Part shown: piece after piece, positions 56,044 to 64,000 of the stretch | Position numbering within the stretch: position 1 is the first letter of the stretch | Layout of the letters: each line of letters opens with the position of its first letter | Assembly: GCF_030160015.1 (NCBI RefSeq) | Contig: NZ_BSNN01000004.1 | Coordinates: 594,285 to 658,284, forward strand | Length of the DNA stretch: 64,000 bases | Reading direction: 5' to 3' | DNA from: Amylibacter marinus | Lineage (GTDB): Bacteria > Pseudomonadota > Alphaproteobacteria > Rhodobacterales > Rhodobacteraceae | Notes under the pieces: model-generated | Databases searched by the model: none | Told to the model about the DNA's origin: nothing | The model's input: the letters and a program-made list of their open reading frames with translations, nothing else | Translations under genes and position numbers: made by a program

Positions 56044-56547
56044 ATGGGCATGCGCGAAATTGTGGTGCGGGATAAGATGCAATCTGATTACTCTTATGGT
56101 CTTGACGCCGAAATGGGTCAAGATTTTGCGGCGGGTTTCAAACCGCATTTCACCCCTGCTGAGATGCTAGCGCATGGGGTGTTTGAGGGGAAATATATCA
56201 ATGACTGCAGGGCCGAGTTCCCCAGTGAGTGGTATGCGGGTGCTAGGCTGTCTGATACCCCAGATGAGGAGCTGAATTATTTCGGAATTAAAAGCCGCCA
56301 GCCGCTGTCTATTTGGCGCCAAAAGGGGTGGATTTATGGCCCTGATCCGCGAGGCTGGTTTCAATGGTATTGTCGTTATTTTATGGGGCGGCGTTTGGCG
56401 GACATTGATGCGATACAGATAAAGCGCTGGCGTGCATTTGCGCGCCATGCGGGGCAGATACGGGCCAACTGTCATACTGGCGATATTTTTTGCAGACCGC
56501 GCCAGCGGCAGGGGCTGTTACAGTGGTCGTATGATCCATTTATTTAA
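56044..56547 (+). CDS. Conserved hypothetical protein
   Basis: About 167 residues. Striking stretches are FTPAEMLAHGVFEGKYINDC, EFPSEWYAGARLS, and GWIYGPDPRGWFQWYCRYFMGRR followed by DIDAIQIKRWRAFARHAGQI. Such W/Y-rich sequence is kept in homologues across bacteria and some eukaryotes as far as I recall, without a known role. The start may be the ATG at 56044 or the one at 56050 (MREIVVRDK). It follows the CMD-family gene by ten bases and may be cotranscribed. Confidence 0.75.
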   Translation: MGMREIVVRDKMQSDYSYGLDAEMGQDFAAGFKPHFTPAEMLAHGVFEGKYINDCRAEFPSEWYAGARLSDTPDEELNYFGIKSRQPLSIWRQKGWIYGPDPRGWFQWYCRYFMGRRLADIDAIQIKRWRAFARHAGQIRANCHTGDIFCRPRQRQGLLQWSYDPFI

Positions 56548-56583
56548 GTTGAATTTGGTCTGTGCGCTCCTTAGGTATGCGAC

Positions 56584-56697
56584 ATGATGTTTATTGTGCG
56601 TTCATTGTTATTTAGTCTGGTGCGGCGGGTTATTGGCCTACCTGGGATCGCATTGATGGCCGCGCTTTTGTATTTCTATATGAAGAACAAGTTTTAG
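56584..56697 (+). CDS. Candidate 37-residue membrane peptide
   Basis: ORF opening at a double ATG: MMFIVRSLLFSLVRRVIGLP, then a hydrophobic GIALMAALLYFYMKNKF. The stretch could span the membrane with a basic C-terminus. There is no strong ribosome site (TTAGG about ten bases upstream), so it is a weak candidate, but it fills a 295-base gap that otherwise holds only the promoter of the FMN-enzyme gene. Confidence 0.4.
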   Translation: MMFIVRSLLFSLVRRVIGLPGIALMAALLYFYMKNKF

Positions 56698-56843
56698 GGT
56701 CGGTGTGTTGCGTATTTTGGGCGGCTGAGGGGCCCTGTGGTCGGTTTTTTCAAGGTCGCCCTTGGCCTTGGGAAAATACCTCTTGTACCTTTGGGTAATC
56801 CGCATATCCTGCCTAAATAACAGCCAGTTTGGGAACAGCGAAA

Positions 56844-58337
56844 ATGGGTTTTGTTAGCGACGCGTTGGGTTTTTTGGCCACGCTATTCATTACGGTTTTG
56901 GCCATTGGGGCCTGTGCGGTTGTGGTGATGTTCTATCTGGATCGCACCCAGACTGAGGATGCGGTACGGCGCAATTATCCCGTAATTGGCAGGTTTCGAA
57001 AATTGTTCACCGAGTTGGGCGAGTTTTTCCGCCAATACTTCTTTGCGATGGATCGCGAAGAGATGCCCTTTAATCGTGCACAGCGGGATTGGGTGGCACG
57101 CGCCGCGCGGGGCAAGGATAATACCATTGCCTTTGGGTCTACGCGCAATCTGACCCAGATCGGCACGCCGATTTTTGTAAACGCGCCCTTTCCGCCCTTG
57201 GATGAGCAGGCGGCCAAAACCCAGCCCGTGGAAATAGGCCCCTACTGCAAGACCCCCTATATGGCGGCATCTTTTTTTAATATTTCGGGCATGAGCTATG
57301 GGGCGCTGTCCCAGCCCGCTATTCGCGCCCTGAGCCATGGGGCCAAAACGGCTGGAATTTGGCTAAACACCGGCGAGGGCGGCTTGTCACCATATCACCT
57401 CGAGGGGGGCTGTGACATTGTTTATCAAATCGGCACTGCAAAATACGGTGTACGCGATATCCAAGGTGGCGTGTCGGACAGCAAGTTGCGCGAGGTCGCG
57501 CGCCGTCCACAGGTGAAGATGTTTGAGGTGAAGCTGGCGCAGGGTGCCAAGCCTGGCAAGGGGGGTATTTTGCCCGCAGAAAAGGTGAACGCCGAGGTCG
57601 CCGCTATTCGCGGTATCGAGGAGGGCAAGGCCAGCATTTCACCCAATCGCCACAAAGAGATTGCCAATGCGCAGGAGCTGTTGGATTTCATCGCGCATAT
57701 CCGCGAGGTTACGGGTAAGCCTGTTGGGTTTAAGACCGTGATGGGGTCTTATCGCGCGTTGGAAGAACTGCTGGACGAGGTGCTGGCGCGGGGCGTCGAA
57801 AGTGCCCCTGATTTTATCGCCATTGATGGTGGTGATGGTGGTACGGGGGCGGCGCCTATGCCGCTGATGGATCTGGTTGGATTACCCCTGCGCGAGAGTC
57901 TGCCGCGGGTATCGGATATGTTGTATGCACGTGGATTGCGCGAACGGATTAAATTGGTGGCCTCGGGTAAATTGATTAATCCAGGGGACGTGGCATGGGC
58001 GCTGGGCATTGGGGCGGATTTTGTCGTGGCGGCGCGCGGCTTTATGTTCTCGCTGGGGTGCATTCAAGCGCTAAAGTGTAACAAGAACACCTGTCCCACG
58101 GGGATTACCACCCATGACACCCGCCTACAAAAGGGGTTGGTGGCGCGCACCAAGTCCGAGAAAGTGGCCAATTACGCCAAAGAAATGATCCATGAGGTGG
58201 AGGTATTGGCCCATTCCGTAGGCGTAGCAGAGCCGCGCCAAATTAGGCGCAAGCACATCCGCGTGGTACAGGAAAACGGCCAGTCGATTTCGCTGGCACG
58301 CATGTATCCACGCCCTGATGTGATGGTCGAGGATTAG
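56844..58337 (+). CDS. FMN-binding glutamate-synthase-like protein with a membrane anchor
   Basis: 497 residues. An N-terminal span (FLATLFITVLAIGACAVVVMF) anchors a GltS_central/FMN domain: GPYCKTPYMAASFFNISGMSYG, NTGEGGLSPYHLEGGCD, GILPAEKVNAEVA, FIAIDGGDGGTGAAPMPLMD and a 3Fe-4S motif CX5CX4C (Cys406, Cys412, Cys417). The family is the archaeal-type glutamate synthase large chain without a glutaminase domain; substrates are unproven. The membrane anchor means it is unlikely to be a plain GltB. It precedes msrP by 93 bases. Confidence 0.9.
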   Translation: MGFVSDALGFLATLFITVLAIGACAVVVMFYLDRTQTEDAVRRNYPVIGRFRKLFTELGEFFRQYFFAMDREEMPFNRAQRDWVARAARGKDNTIAFGSTRNLTQIGTPIFVNAPFPPLDEQAAKTQPVEIGPYCKTPYMAASFFNISGMSYGALSQPAIRALSHGAKTAGIWLNTGEGGLSPYHLEGGCDIVYQIGTAKYGVRDIQGGVSDSKLREVARRPQVKMFEVKLAQGAKPGKGGILPAEKVNAEVAAIRGIEEGKASISPNRHKEIANAQELLDFIAHIREVTGKPVGFKTVMGSYRALEELLDEVLARGVESAPDFIAIDGGDGGTGAAPMPLMDLVGLPLRESLPRVSDMLYARGLRERIKLVASGKLINPGDVAWALGIGADFVVAARGFMFSLGCIQALKCNKNTCPTGITTHDTRLQKGLVARTKSEKVANYAKEMIHEVEVLAHSVGVAEPRQIRRKHIRVVQENGQSISLARMYPRPDVMVED

Positions 58338-58430
58338 TTCTGTAAGATTTCCAACGAAACTGTGATCACGCTTCATTTGTTTTCGAATGGTATCTACCCT
58401 ATTTCAAGGGGAACAAAATGAGGGATGATC

Positions 58431-59363
58431 ATGGCTATATTTCGCGGAGACTTAAAATATTCAGATATCACAGCGAAGGCGGATTTCTTAAATCGCCGGC
58501 AACTGATCGCCGGCGCGGCGGGTGTTGGCATCGCGGGATCGCTGGGCGGTGCGGCCACGGCCAAGGCGCTGAAGTATAAGAAAACCTCGTACAGCGTGGA
58601 CGTGGAAACCACAGCCAAGCGGGACATCACCAGCTATAATAACTATTATGAATTTGGCACGCGCAAGGATGATCCTGCCAAAAACGCGCATCGCTTGACC
58701 ACTGATCCATGGTCGGTGGAAATTGGCGGCTTGGTTGATAAGCCGGGGAAGTATGATCTGGATGATCTGCTATCTGGAATCGCATTAGAAGAGCGGATCT
58801 ACAGGTTTCGCTGTGTAGAGGCATGGTCGATGGTCGTACCATGGATTGGGTTTTCTCTATCTGAAATCATTGCTAAGGCCGGCGCGCAATCTGGGGCTAA
58901 ATATGTGGCTTTTGAGACATTGAGCCGCCCTTCAGAAATGCCTGGAATCGGGAGCAACCCCAGCTTCCCTTGGCCTTATGTTGAGGGTTTGCGCATGGAT
59001 GAGGCGATGCATCCTTTGACGATGATTGCCACAGGTCTGTATGGTGAGAGCCTGCCCAAGCAAAATGGCGCGCCATTGCGTTTGGTGGTGCCATGGAAAT
59101 ATGGATTTAAGTCGATTAAATCGATTGTAAAAATTACCCTAACCGACAAACAACCCCCCACCACATGGAATAAGTTGGCTGCGCGCGAGTATGGATTCTA
59201 TTCCAATGTGAACCCAGAGGTGGATCACCCCCGTTGGAGCCAAGCCCGTGAACGGGTGATCGGTGGCGGTGTGTTTGGCAAGCGTGATACGCCCATGTTC
59301 AATGGATACGGGGATCAGGTTGCGGGTCTGTATGCGGGGATGGATTTACGGAAAAATTACTGA
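58431..59363 (+). CDS. msrP: Protein-methionine-sulfoxide reductase catalytic subunit MsrP
   Basis: Periplasmic molybdenum enzyme repairing oxidised methionine in envelope proteins. 310 residues with a Tat signal ([20 protein letters not shown]), the Mo-coordinating Cys128 in [18 protein letters not shown] and [23 protein letters not shown] lies seven bases before the ATG at 58431. Its partner msrQ is not directly behind it but 2.3 kb downstream, with two opposite genes between. Confidence 0.95.
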   Translation: MAIFRGDLKYSDITAKADFLNRRQLIAGAAGVGIAGSLGGAATAKALKYKKTSYSVDVETTAKRDITSYNNYYEFGTRKDDPAKNAHRLTTDPWSVEIGGLVDKPGKYDLDDLLSGIALEERIYRFRCVEAWSMVVPWIGFSLSEIIAKAGAQSGAKYVAFETLSRPSEMPGIGSNPSFPWPYVEGLRMDEAMHPLTMIATGLYGESLPKQNGAPLRLVVPWKYGFKSIKSIVKITLTDKQPPTTWNKLAAREYGFYSNVNPEVDHPRWSQARERVIGGGVFGKRDTPMFNGYGDQVAGLYAGMDLRKNY

Positions 59364-59401
59364 TCGGGCGCTTGCGCTGATATCAGTCTTTACAAAGCAT
59401 T

Positions 59402-59426
59402 AAAGCAGGCGAGAGCCTGCTTTTTC
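59402..59426 (+). terminator. Rho-independent terminator after msrP
   Basis: AAAGCAGGC GAGA GCCTGCTTT plus TTTC, 39 bases past the msrP stop. It implies msrP and msrQ are not one transcript here. Confidence 0.88.
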
Positions 59427-59479
59427 TTTGTGTTGCCATGGAAACCTTGGATTGCCCGCCGCTAGATCGCGGCGGCGAA

Positions 59480-59605
59480 TCAGCGTAGGTTACCGGTGCT
59501 TGGTAGGTAGGTGCGGTTCTGTGCGGTCTCGGGCGTAATCGGAGCGCAAGCCGCAGCAAGGAAGGCTAGTGCAGCAAGGGCTGTGGCCATTCGTTGTAGT
59601 TTCAT
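59480..59605 (-). CDS. 41-residue lipoprotein
   Basis: MKLQRMATALAALAFLAAAC with Cys20 in a good lipobox (LAAAC), then a short hydrophilic tail TPETAQNRTYLPSTG. GGAG lies six bases before the ATG. After processing only 22 residues would remain, so it is an entericidin-sized lipopeptide; no family assignment. A CCGCCGC/GCGGCGG palindrome follows the stop without a T run. Confidence 0.8.
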   Translation of the reverse strand: MKLQRMATALAALAFLAAACAPITPETAQNRTYLPSTGNLR

Positions 59606-59838
59606 TCCGTTCTCCTAACGTCGACTGCTTTATCAGTCTATATCGGCAGTATTTACTTGGACTTTTCTATTCAACTTAGTTGGTTTTATTAATAGTCCGG
59701 TTCATTCGATAGTCAATTTGCCGCCGTGACGACAATCTGCAAACGTGTTGAATTAGCAACTGTCCGCAAGTGCGTCTGTGATACCAGTATAGCCGAAATA
59801 TGCCGACAATACCAGTGACGCGGTATTTTTCATTGAGC

Positions 59839-61419
59839 TTACCGGATAACCAGTTCCACCCGCCGGTTTGATTTCTGTCCGACTTCAGTTTCGTTATTGG
59901 CGATTGGAGACACAGAGCCCACACCGACCGCCAGCAATTTTTTGCGTTCTGCGCCATTTTTGGCCAGATAGTCTACCACTGATTTGGCGCGCCGCTGGGA
60001 TAAATCCACATTGTATTGGTATTTACCAGTACTGTCGGTATGCCCGACGACAAAGAACTCTGCCGTCTTATTCTGTAGTATATATTGGTTTACAATATCT
60101 AACACATCATGAGATTCGGGCAAAAGTGTGGCAGAATCGAATTCAAATAAGACACCCTCTAAAACCACCGCGCCACTATCGGCGATAGAAATGGTAAGAT
60201 CTTCGATGCTGCCGATGCCCACTTTGTTGGGATCGAAGGGCGTATCGACGATGATTGACTGGTTGATAAACCGATCCCCATTGGCGTGGCTGGCGGAGGC
60301 TACGATCATGAAATGTACGGTGGTGTCTCCCTGGATCAGACGCGCAGTCAGGATATTGGCATCCACCGCGCCCTTAGGGCTGATCCCCTTGAACATTTGT
60401 TGGTTGGTTTTCCAGAATGTTTCATCGATGCGAATATCGTCGTGGCCATCGGCGGTGCGGGTGCAGGCGGCGGTGGTTTCGCATTCGAAAATGATTTCTG
60501 CTCCCAATTTTTCCAATGCGACCTTGTAGTTCAGGATGATCTGATAGGTCGAGGCGGTTGGGTTTGTACTTTTGTAGGCGATATTGGTCACTTGGCCTTC
60601 CAGCTCTAGGGCGGGGGCGGATTGGCGCTTTTGGTCGTCGCGTTGCAGACGGCCGGTCACCACTTGTGCCTGATCATATTCGACCTGTGCGTATTTGTTG
60701 ATGTAAAATCCCGGATAGCGTTTCAGTAGTGTGTGGTCTTTCGAACCTTTGATCTGATCTTTACGTGCGGCTGTTGCGCTGGAGACCACCTTGGGCAGGT
60801 CTGCAATGCTACCAATCTGAATTTTCTGATCGTCAAACGGCACGGGGGCGATGATGGTTTGATCGATTTTCAAATCCTTGGACGCGGAGAGGATCACCAT
60901 GGCAGTAATGGCCTGTCCGTTCTGGGGGATTTCGGCGGTGATGATGGCGTAGTCGTATCTGTTCTCTTGGGGGATACTCTTTAGGAATGGCAGCGGACGC
61001 TGGCGAAATTCGTTGATGTTTCCAGCGACATTTGTATCAGTATTGGGTGTGGTGCATTCGGTGGTATCCGCACAGGAATAGACCAATGTGGCCCCCATGG
61101 CGTCAAAGGCCGCCAGATAGCTTTTGTAGCCATCATACAGTGCGCCACCCGCGCCCTTGGCGATGTATTTATGGCTGATCACCTGTCCTTCGACCATATG
61201 TACCTGTGTTACATCGGCCCCGGATGCATCCGCAACTATCGGCCCCGCGATCACCACGCTTCGGTCGTATTCGGTGGCTGCATATTTCTTGATATAGGTT
61301 TCTGGATAGCGGGCCAGCATGGGATGATCTTCGGAACCGCGCACATCTTTTTGTGCAGAGGCAAGCGTGCCAAAGGAGAGAAGCAGGCCGCAGAGGGCAA
61401 TAGGGAAAAGAGAGCGCAT
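59839..61419 (-). CDS. OmpA-family protein with two DUF4892-like domains
   Basis: 526 residues: signal peptide (to about SAQ at 23), two tandem homologous domains (about 24-215 and 220-415) and a C-terminal OmpA peptidoglycan-binding domain (from about 420: LFEFDSATLLPES... VVGHTDSTGKYQYNVDLSQRRAKSVVDYL). Each repeat starts KD..GS.DH..L.RYP..YI.KYA..EYD and ends PFD..K..IGSI.DL, the DUF4892 look. A pair of cysteines per repeat (CADTTEC and CETTAAC) suggests a disulfide. It probably ties an outer-membrane or periplasmic complex to the wall. It lies between msrP and msrQ on the opposite strand. Confidence 0.88.
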   Translation of the reverse strand: MRSLFPIALCGLLLSFGTLASAQKDVRGSEDHPMLARYPETYIKKYAATEYDRSVVIAGPIVADASGADVTQVHMVEGQVISHKYIAKGAGGALYDGYKSYLAAFDAMGATLVYSCADTTECTTPNTDTNVAGNINEFRQRPLPFLKSIPQENRYDYAIITAEIPQNGQAITAMVILSASKDLKIDQTIIAPVPFDDQKIQIGSIADLPKVVSSATAARKDQIKGSKDHTLLKRYPGFYINKYAQVEYDQAQVVTGRLQRDDQKRQSAPALELEGQVTNIAYKSTNPTASTYQIILNYKVALEKLGAEIIFECETTAACTRTADGHDDIRIDETFWKTNQQMFKGISPKGAVDANILTARLIQGDTTVHFMIVASASHANGDRFINQSIIVDTPFDPNKVGIGSIEDLTISIADSGAVVLEGVLFEFDSATLLPESHDVLDIVNQYILQNKTAEFFVVGHTDSTGKYQYNVDLSQRRAKSVVDYLAKNGAERKKLLAVGVGSVSPIANNETEVGQKSNRRVELVIR

Positions 61420-61627
61420 AATTCAGCCTTTGGGTTCTGATTAATCAATACTATTTAGTACAATTTTTGCGTGTATTGATCGAAATGTCGAGACCATAGT
61501 TCGTTGGCGGGTTTGTAGGCCAAGAATTGCCTCTGGGTGTTGTAACATTTCCCACGGCGATGTTAAGGCAATTGTTTTGTGTGGCGTGTCATCTTGGCCT
61601 AAGAGTGCGGATAACAAAGGGGACGTT

Positions 61628-62263
61628 ATGATGATTGTTACCACATTGAATACCGCCGCGCGCCGCCTGCCTACATGGGCCGTCTATATTGGGCTGGCTT
61701 TGCCTGGGGTGCTATATGTTTATTGGTTGTTTACCAACCAGCTGGGCAGCGACCCAATCCGGGCCTTTGAGCATCAGGTTGGGGAATGGGCATTAATGCT
61801 GATTATGTTCGGCCTGTTGATCACCCCCCTGCGCGATTGGTTTAAGGTGAACCTGATCAAGTTTCGCAGATCCATAGGGTTGATGGCATTTTTTTACACC
61901 ATGCTGCATTTGGTGGCCTATCTGGTTTTTGATCAGGGGTTATATTGGTCCGAGATTTGGAAAGATATTGTGAAGCGCCCCTATATCACCTTTGGTATGG
62001 TCTCTGCGGTATTGATGTTGCCGTTGGCTGTTACATCCAACAACATCTCCATCCGTAAAATGGGCCCTCAAGTGTGGAACAAGTTGCACCGCCTGGTCTA
62101 TCTGGCGGCGGTGGGGGCGGTGATGCACTATTTGTTGCTGACCAAAACATGGGAGGTTGAGCCCGCGGTTTATGCGGTGATCTTGGCTGTGCTTTTGGGG
62201 CATCGGGTGCGAAAGGTACGCACGAAACGCGGTGGTGCACGTAAACGTGCATCGGTGGGGTGA
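61628..62263 (+). CDS. msrQ: MsrQ, heme-binding membrane subunit for MsrP
   Basis: Inner-membrane b-type cytochrome passing electrons from quinol to MsrP. 211 residues, about six helices, with FRRSIGLMAFFYTMLHLVAYL and NKLHRLVYLAAVGAVMHYLLL carrying the heme histidines, and RPYITFGMVSAVLMLPLAVTS. AAAGGGG stands before the ATG at 61628; the open frame to 61577 is promoter sequence. It is divergent from the OmpA gene and has its own 208-base upstream region. Confidence 0.94.
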   Translation: MMIVTTLNTAARRLPTWAVYIGLALPGVLYVYWLFTNQLGSDPIRAFEHQVGEWALMLIMFGLLITPLRDWFKVNLIKFRRSIGLMAFFYTMLHLVAYLVFDQGLYWSEIWKDIVKRPYITFGMVSAVLMLPLAVTSNNISIRKMGPQVWNKLHRLVYLAAVGAVMHYLLLTKTWEVEPAVYAVILAVLLGHRVRKVRTKRGGARKRASVG

Positions 62264-62592
62264 TTCGGATGTCTTGGTTAACACATTCCTATGTGGAGAG
62301 TGGCCGCTCGAGCGCACAAGTAGACGGTGTTTTTTGGCGCAAATTAGCCATATTTAGGCCTTCTTTCAGCCATTGTGACAGCCTGAGATACTCCCATTTG
62401 ACAAGTGATTTCGCACTGTGTATCCCCTTATTTAAGCGGCATTTTTTAGGGTTGCTGCAAATTTAAGTCAGATTCGTGTAAATTTGACGTTAATCGTATA
62501 AGTAAACAGGCAGAGCCGACCTCTGTACAGCAATAATAAATCTATTGCCGCTACAATGAGACATAGGTTTTGCAAAAGGTTGGGACTGTAGA
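62264..62592. other. Intergenic region upstream of the Hint-domain gene
   Basis: 329 bases without a gene. It is clearly more A/T-rich than the surrounding genes, with AT-rich blocks at 62330-62360 and 62450-62560 and TTGACG near 62485 with TATAAG-like sequence further on, which could be promoter elements of the Hint gene. No hairpin with a T run is seen after msrQ. Confidence 0.5.
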
Positions 62593-63756
62593 ATGGCAAT
62601 TTTAGACTGGTCAGCGTTTGGCGCCGATGAGGCGACGGTAGCCAATGGCGCTACCGCGTTGTTTGGCACAACAAATGTAACACTTAATTATACCAATCAG
62701 GGCGATGGTACTGGGGTTGATGTTGAATCCACCTCTACACAGTTCGGCTCTTTCGGCAATGGTAATGCGCTAGAGCTATCCGGTAACGGTGCGGATGGTG
62801 GCGCCCAAGAGCCCTTTGGGACGTATGATATTGATATCGGATTTGACGAGCTGGTTTCTGGCGTGCAATTCCGCATCAATGATTTGGATCGGGCCGGTGG
62901 TGGCGGTTGGGATGACTTTCTAACCATCTCTGCAACCGACGATGCAAACAATCCCGTAACGATCAACGTATCTTTGGGTACGGGGAATATCACCACTGTT
63001 ACCGGTAATGGTACCAATTTGGTGACCTTGGATGCGGGCAACGGTGGCGTAAGTGCCGCAGATGAAGAGGGCTCGGCCCTGATTTCAATCGCTGGCCCGC
63101 TGAACAACATTAACATTACATATGGTAACTTGGGCAGCACTGCGCAGCTGATCTGGATTTCAGACATCCAGTTCGATGTATTTGTGCCCCCGTGTTTCAC
63201 ACGCGGTGTTATGATCCTGACAGATCAAGGTGAGAAACCGATCGAGGATCTGGAAGTGGGCGACATGATTGTTACCCAAGATAATGGTTTGCAGGCCCTA
63301 CGTTGGATTGGGTCGCGCCGCATGCCGGCCACGGGGCGGGCTGCGCCGATTTTGATTCAGGCGGGCGCGTTGGAAAATACCCGTGATTTGCTGGTTTCAC
63401 CATTGCACCGCATGTTGGTCGCTGGTTGGCAGTCAGAGGTTTTGTTCGGCACGCCCAAGGTTTTGGTTGCCGCCAAGCATCTGGTAAATGATAAAACCAT
63501 CCGTGCTGTTCATGGTGGTGAGGTAGAGTATTGGCATATGATGTTTGATGAGCATCAGGTTGTTTATGCCGAGGGCTGCCCATCCGAGAGCTTCTTCCCA
63601 TCTGGGGTCAGCTTGAAAGGGTTGTCCGAGCAGGTGCGTGACGAGGTTCTGGAGCTGTTCCCGGAATTGGCCACTAAGCAAGGCTGCGGTGTTACCGCCT
63701 ACCCATGCCTAAAGCAGTTCGAGGCCGAATCTTTGGTTCAGGCCATGGCGTCCTAG
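62593..63756 (+). CDS. Secreted-type protein with C-terminal Hint (hedgehog/intein) domain
   Basis: 387 residues. The first 200 are a Gly/Asp/Thr-rich, acidic beta-type region without classical signal peptide (NGNALELSGNGADGGAQEP, FGFDELVSGVQFRINDLDRA-like), typical of substrates of type I secretion. A Hint_2 domain starts at Cys201 (PPCFTRGVMILTDQGEKPIE, DLEVGDMIVTQDNG, LVSPLHRML) and ends EYWHMMFDEHQVVYAEGCPSE. Cys201 and the SPLHRM histidine are the intein-like catalytic positions; the intein C-terminal His-Asn is not seen, so splicing is not expected. Function unknown, family frequent in Rhodobacteraceae. Confidence 0.88.
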   Translation: MAILDWSAFGADEATVANGATALFGTTNVTLNYTNQGDGTGVDVESTSTQFGSFGNGNALELSGNGADGGAQEPFGTYDIDIGFDELVSGVQFRINDLDRAGGGGWDDFLTISATDDANNPVTINVSLGTGNITTVTGNGTNLVTLDAGNGGVSAADEEGSALISIAGPLNNINITYGNLGSTAQLIWISDIQFDVFVPPCFTRGVMILTDQGEKPIEDLEVGDMIVTQDNGLQALRWIGSRRMPATGRAAPILIQAGALENTRDLLVSPLHRMLVAGWQSEVLFGTPKVLVAAKHLVNDKTIRAVHGGEVEYWHMMFDEHQVVYAEGCPSESFFPSGVSLKGLSEQVRDEVLELFPELATKQGCGVTAYPCLKQFEAESLVQAMAS

Positions 63757-63780
63757 GCCTCTCTATAGTCTTTAAATTCA

Positions 63781-63810
63781 AAGCATCGCTGATTCAGCGG
63801 TGCTTTTTTT
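63781..63810 (+). terminator. Rho-independent terminator after the Hint gene
   Basis: AAGCATCGCTG ATT CAGCGGTGCTT with a single G-T pair, followed by seven T residues, 24 bases after the stop. Confidence 0.92.
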
Positions 63811-63921
63811 GTGCCTAGCGACTGGATTCGGGGGGGTAGGCTATGAGGAATGGTGGGGCTGGTTTCCTGTTTTACCGCTGATTTGCGATTCCTATGGGGG
63901 GTGTTGGTCGCTGTTTTCTAT

Positions 63922-63992
63922 TTAGTGTTTGTTTTGTGCATGTTTGTTGATTTGTTTGTTTGTTTTGTTTGTTGATTTTATTGTTTGTTTTC
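63922..63992. repeat. T/G-rich low-complexity tract at the right edge
   Basis: About 70 bases of the plus strand are almost only T and G, with repeated GTTT units (gtttgtttgttttgtttgtt inside). Strand composition changes abruptly from the preceding genes. It codes nothing and continues towards the edge. Confidence 0.7.
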
Positions 63993-64000
63993 GGTGGTTT

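Noticed and set aside
59676..59957. 93-codon minus-strand frame at the end of the OmpA gene
   Set aside because: It overlaps the conserved OmpA C-terminus in another phase, and its last part lies in AT-rich spacer without coding character.

Overview
The window reads as a chromosomal core segment of a marine-type alphaproteobacterium, most likely Rhodobacteraceae (Roseobacter group). Supporting marks are an aerobic-type cobalamin set (cobN, cobO, cobW, cbtA, cbtB under a cobalamin riboswitch), the DUF3035, DUF3422, DUF1643, DUF1674 and DUF5665 families, a Hint-domain secreted protein, a GANTC-rich smc promoter, and a heparinase-like gene between rsmB and purH. The assignment is by gene content only. 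I see no insertion sequence, prophage, CRISPR array or rRNA operon; one tRNA gene (Val, GAC) is present.

Layout. 1-5 kb: truncated SPFH-like gene, a cryptic short-ORF/hairpin locus, sseA with an aromatic/aspartate aminotransferase, smpB and dapA (mostly minus). 5-10.7 kb: soluble lytic transglycosylase, a DMT exporter, mnmD with a divergent FAD oxidoreductase (a possible split MnmC), and small membrane proteins. 10.7-18.9 kb: cobalt/B12 block on the minus strand (riboswitch, cbtB, cbtA, a His-rich exported protein, cobW, a GNAT enzyme, cobN, cobO) with two genes embedded on the opposite strand. 19-30.7 kb: smc behind a DnaA box, a small hydrolase, an MltB-like transglycosylase, an aldehyde dehydrogenase, a 1-Cys peroxiredoxin facing a membrane-bound LuxR-type regulator, a PepSY-like protein with a long Asn-Gly tail, pnp and rpsO. 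30.8-36 kb: a second DMT exporter, rbfA-truB-DUF1643, dapB, a secreted unknown and sdhAF4-like DUF1674. 35.7-48.5 kb: long plus-strand run rsmB, heparinase-like, purH, lspA, a DUF3035 lipoprotein, an M16 peptidase pair, mutL-rmuC and DUF3422. 48.5-56.7 kb: WGR protein, rpmJ, tRNA-Val, N-formylglutamate amidohydrolase, dinB with a zinc ribbon, pyrF, a SIMPL protein, clpB and small conserved genes. 56.8-64 kb: membrane-anchored glutamate-synthase-like FMN enzyme, msrP and msrQ separated by a small lipoprotein and a double-DUF4892 OmpA protein, then the Hint-domain protein.

How the genes work together: the B12 block couples cobalt uptake (CbtAB) to cobalt insertion (CobN with CobW) and adenosylation (CobO), sensed by the riboswitch. 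smpB, rpmJ, rpsO, pnp, rbfA, truB, rsmB and mnmD form a scattered translation/RNA set. msrPQ, the peroxiredoxin and clpB are stress repair. slt, the MltB-like enzyme, dapA and dapB touch peptidoglycan.

Most worth a second look: the riboswitch-led block interrupted by antisense genes, the split msrP/msrQ locus with its duplicated-domain OmpA protein, the cryptic locus near 1 kb with a ten-base perfect Shine-Dalgarno match, and the habit of convergent genes ending within six bases of each other or overlapping. None of these is proven to be a new system.
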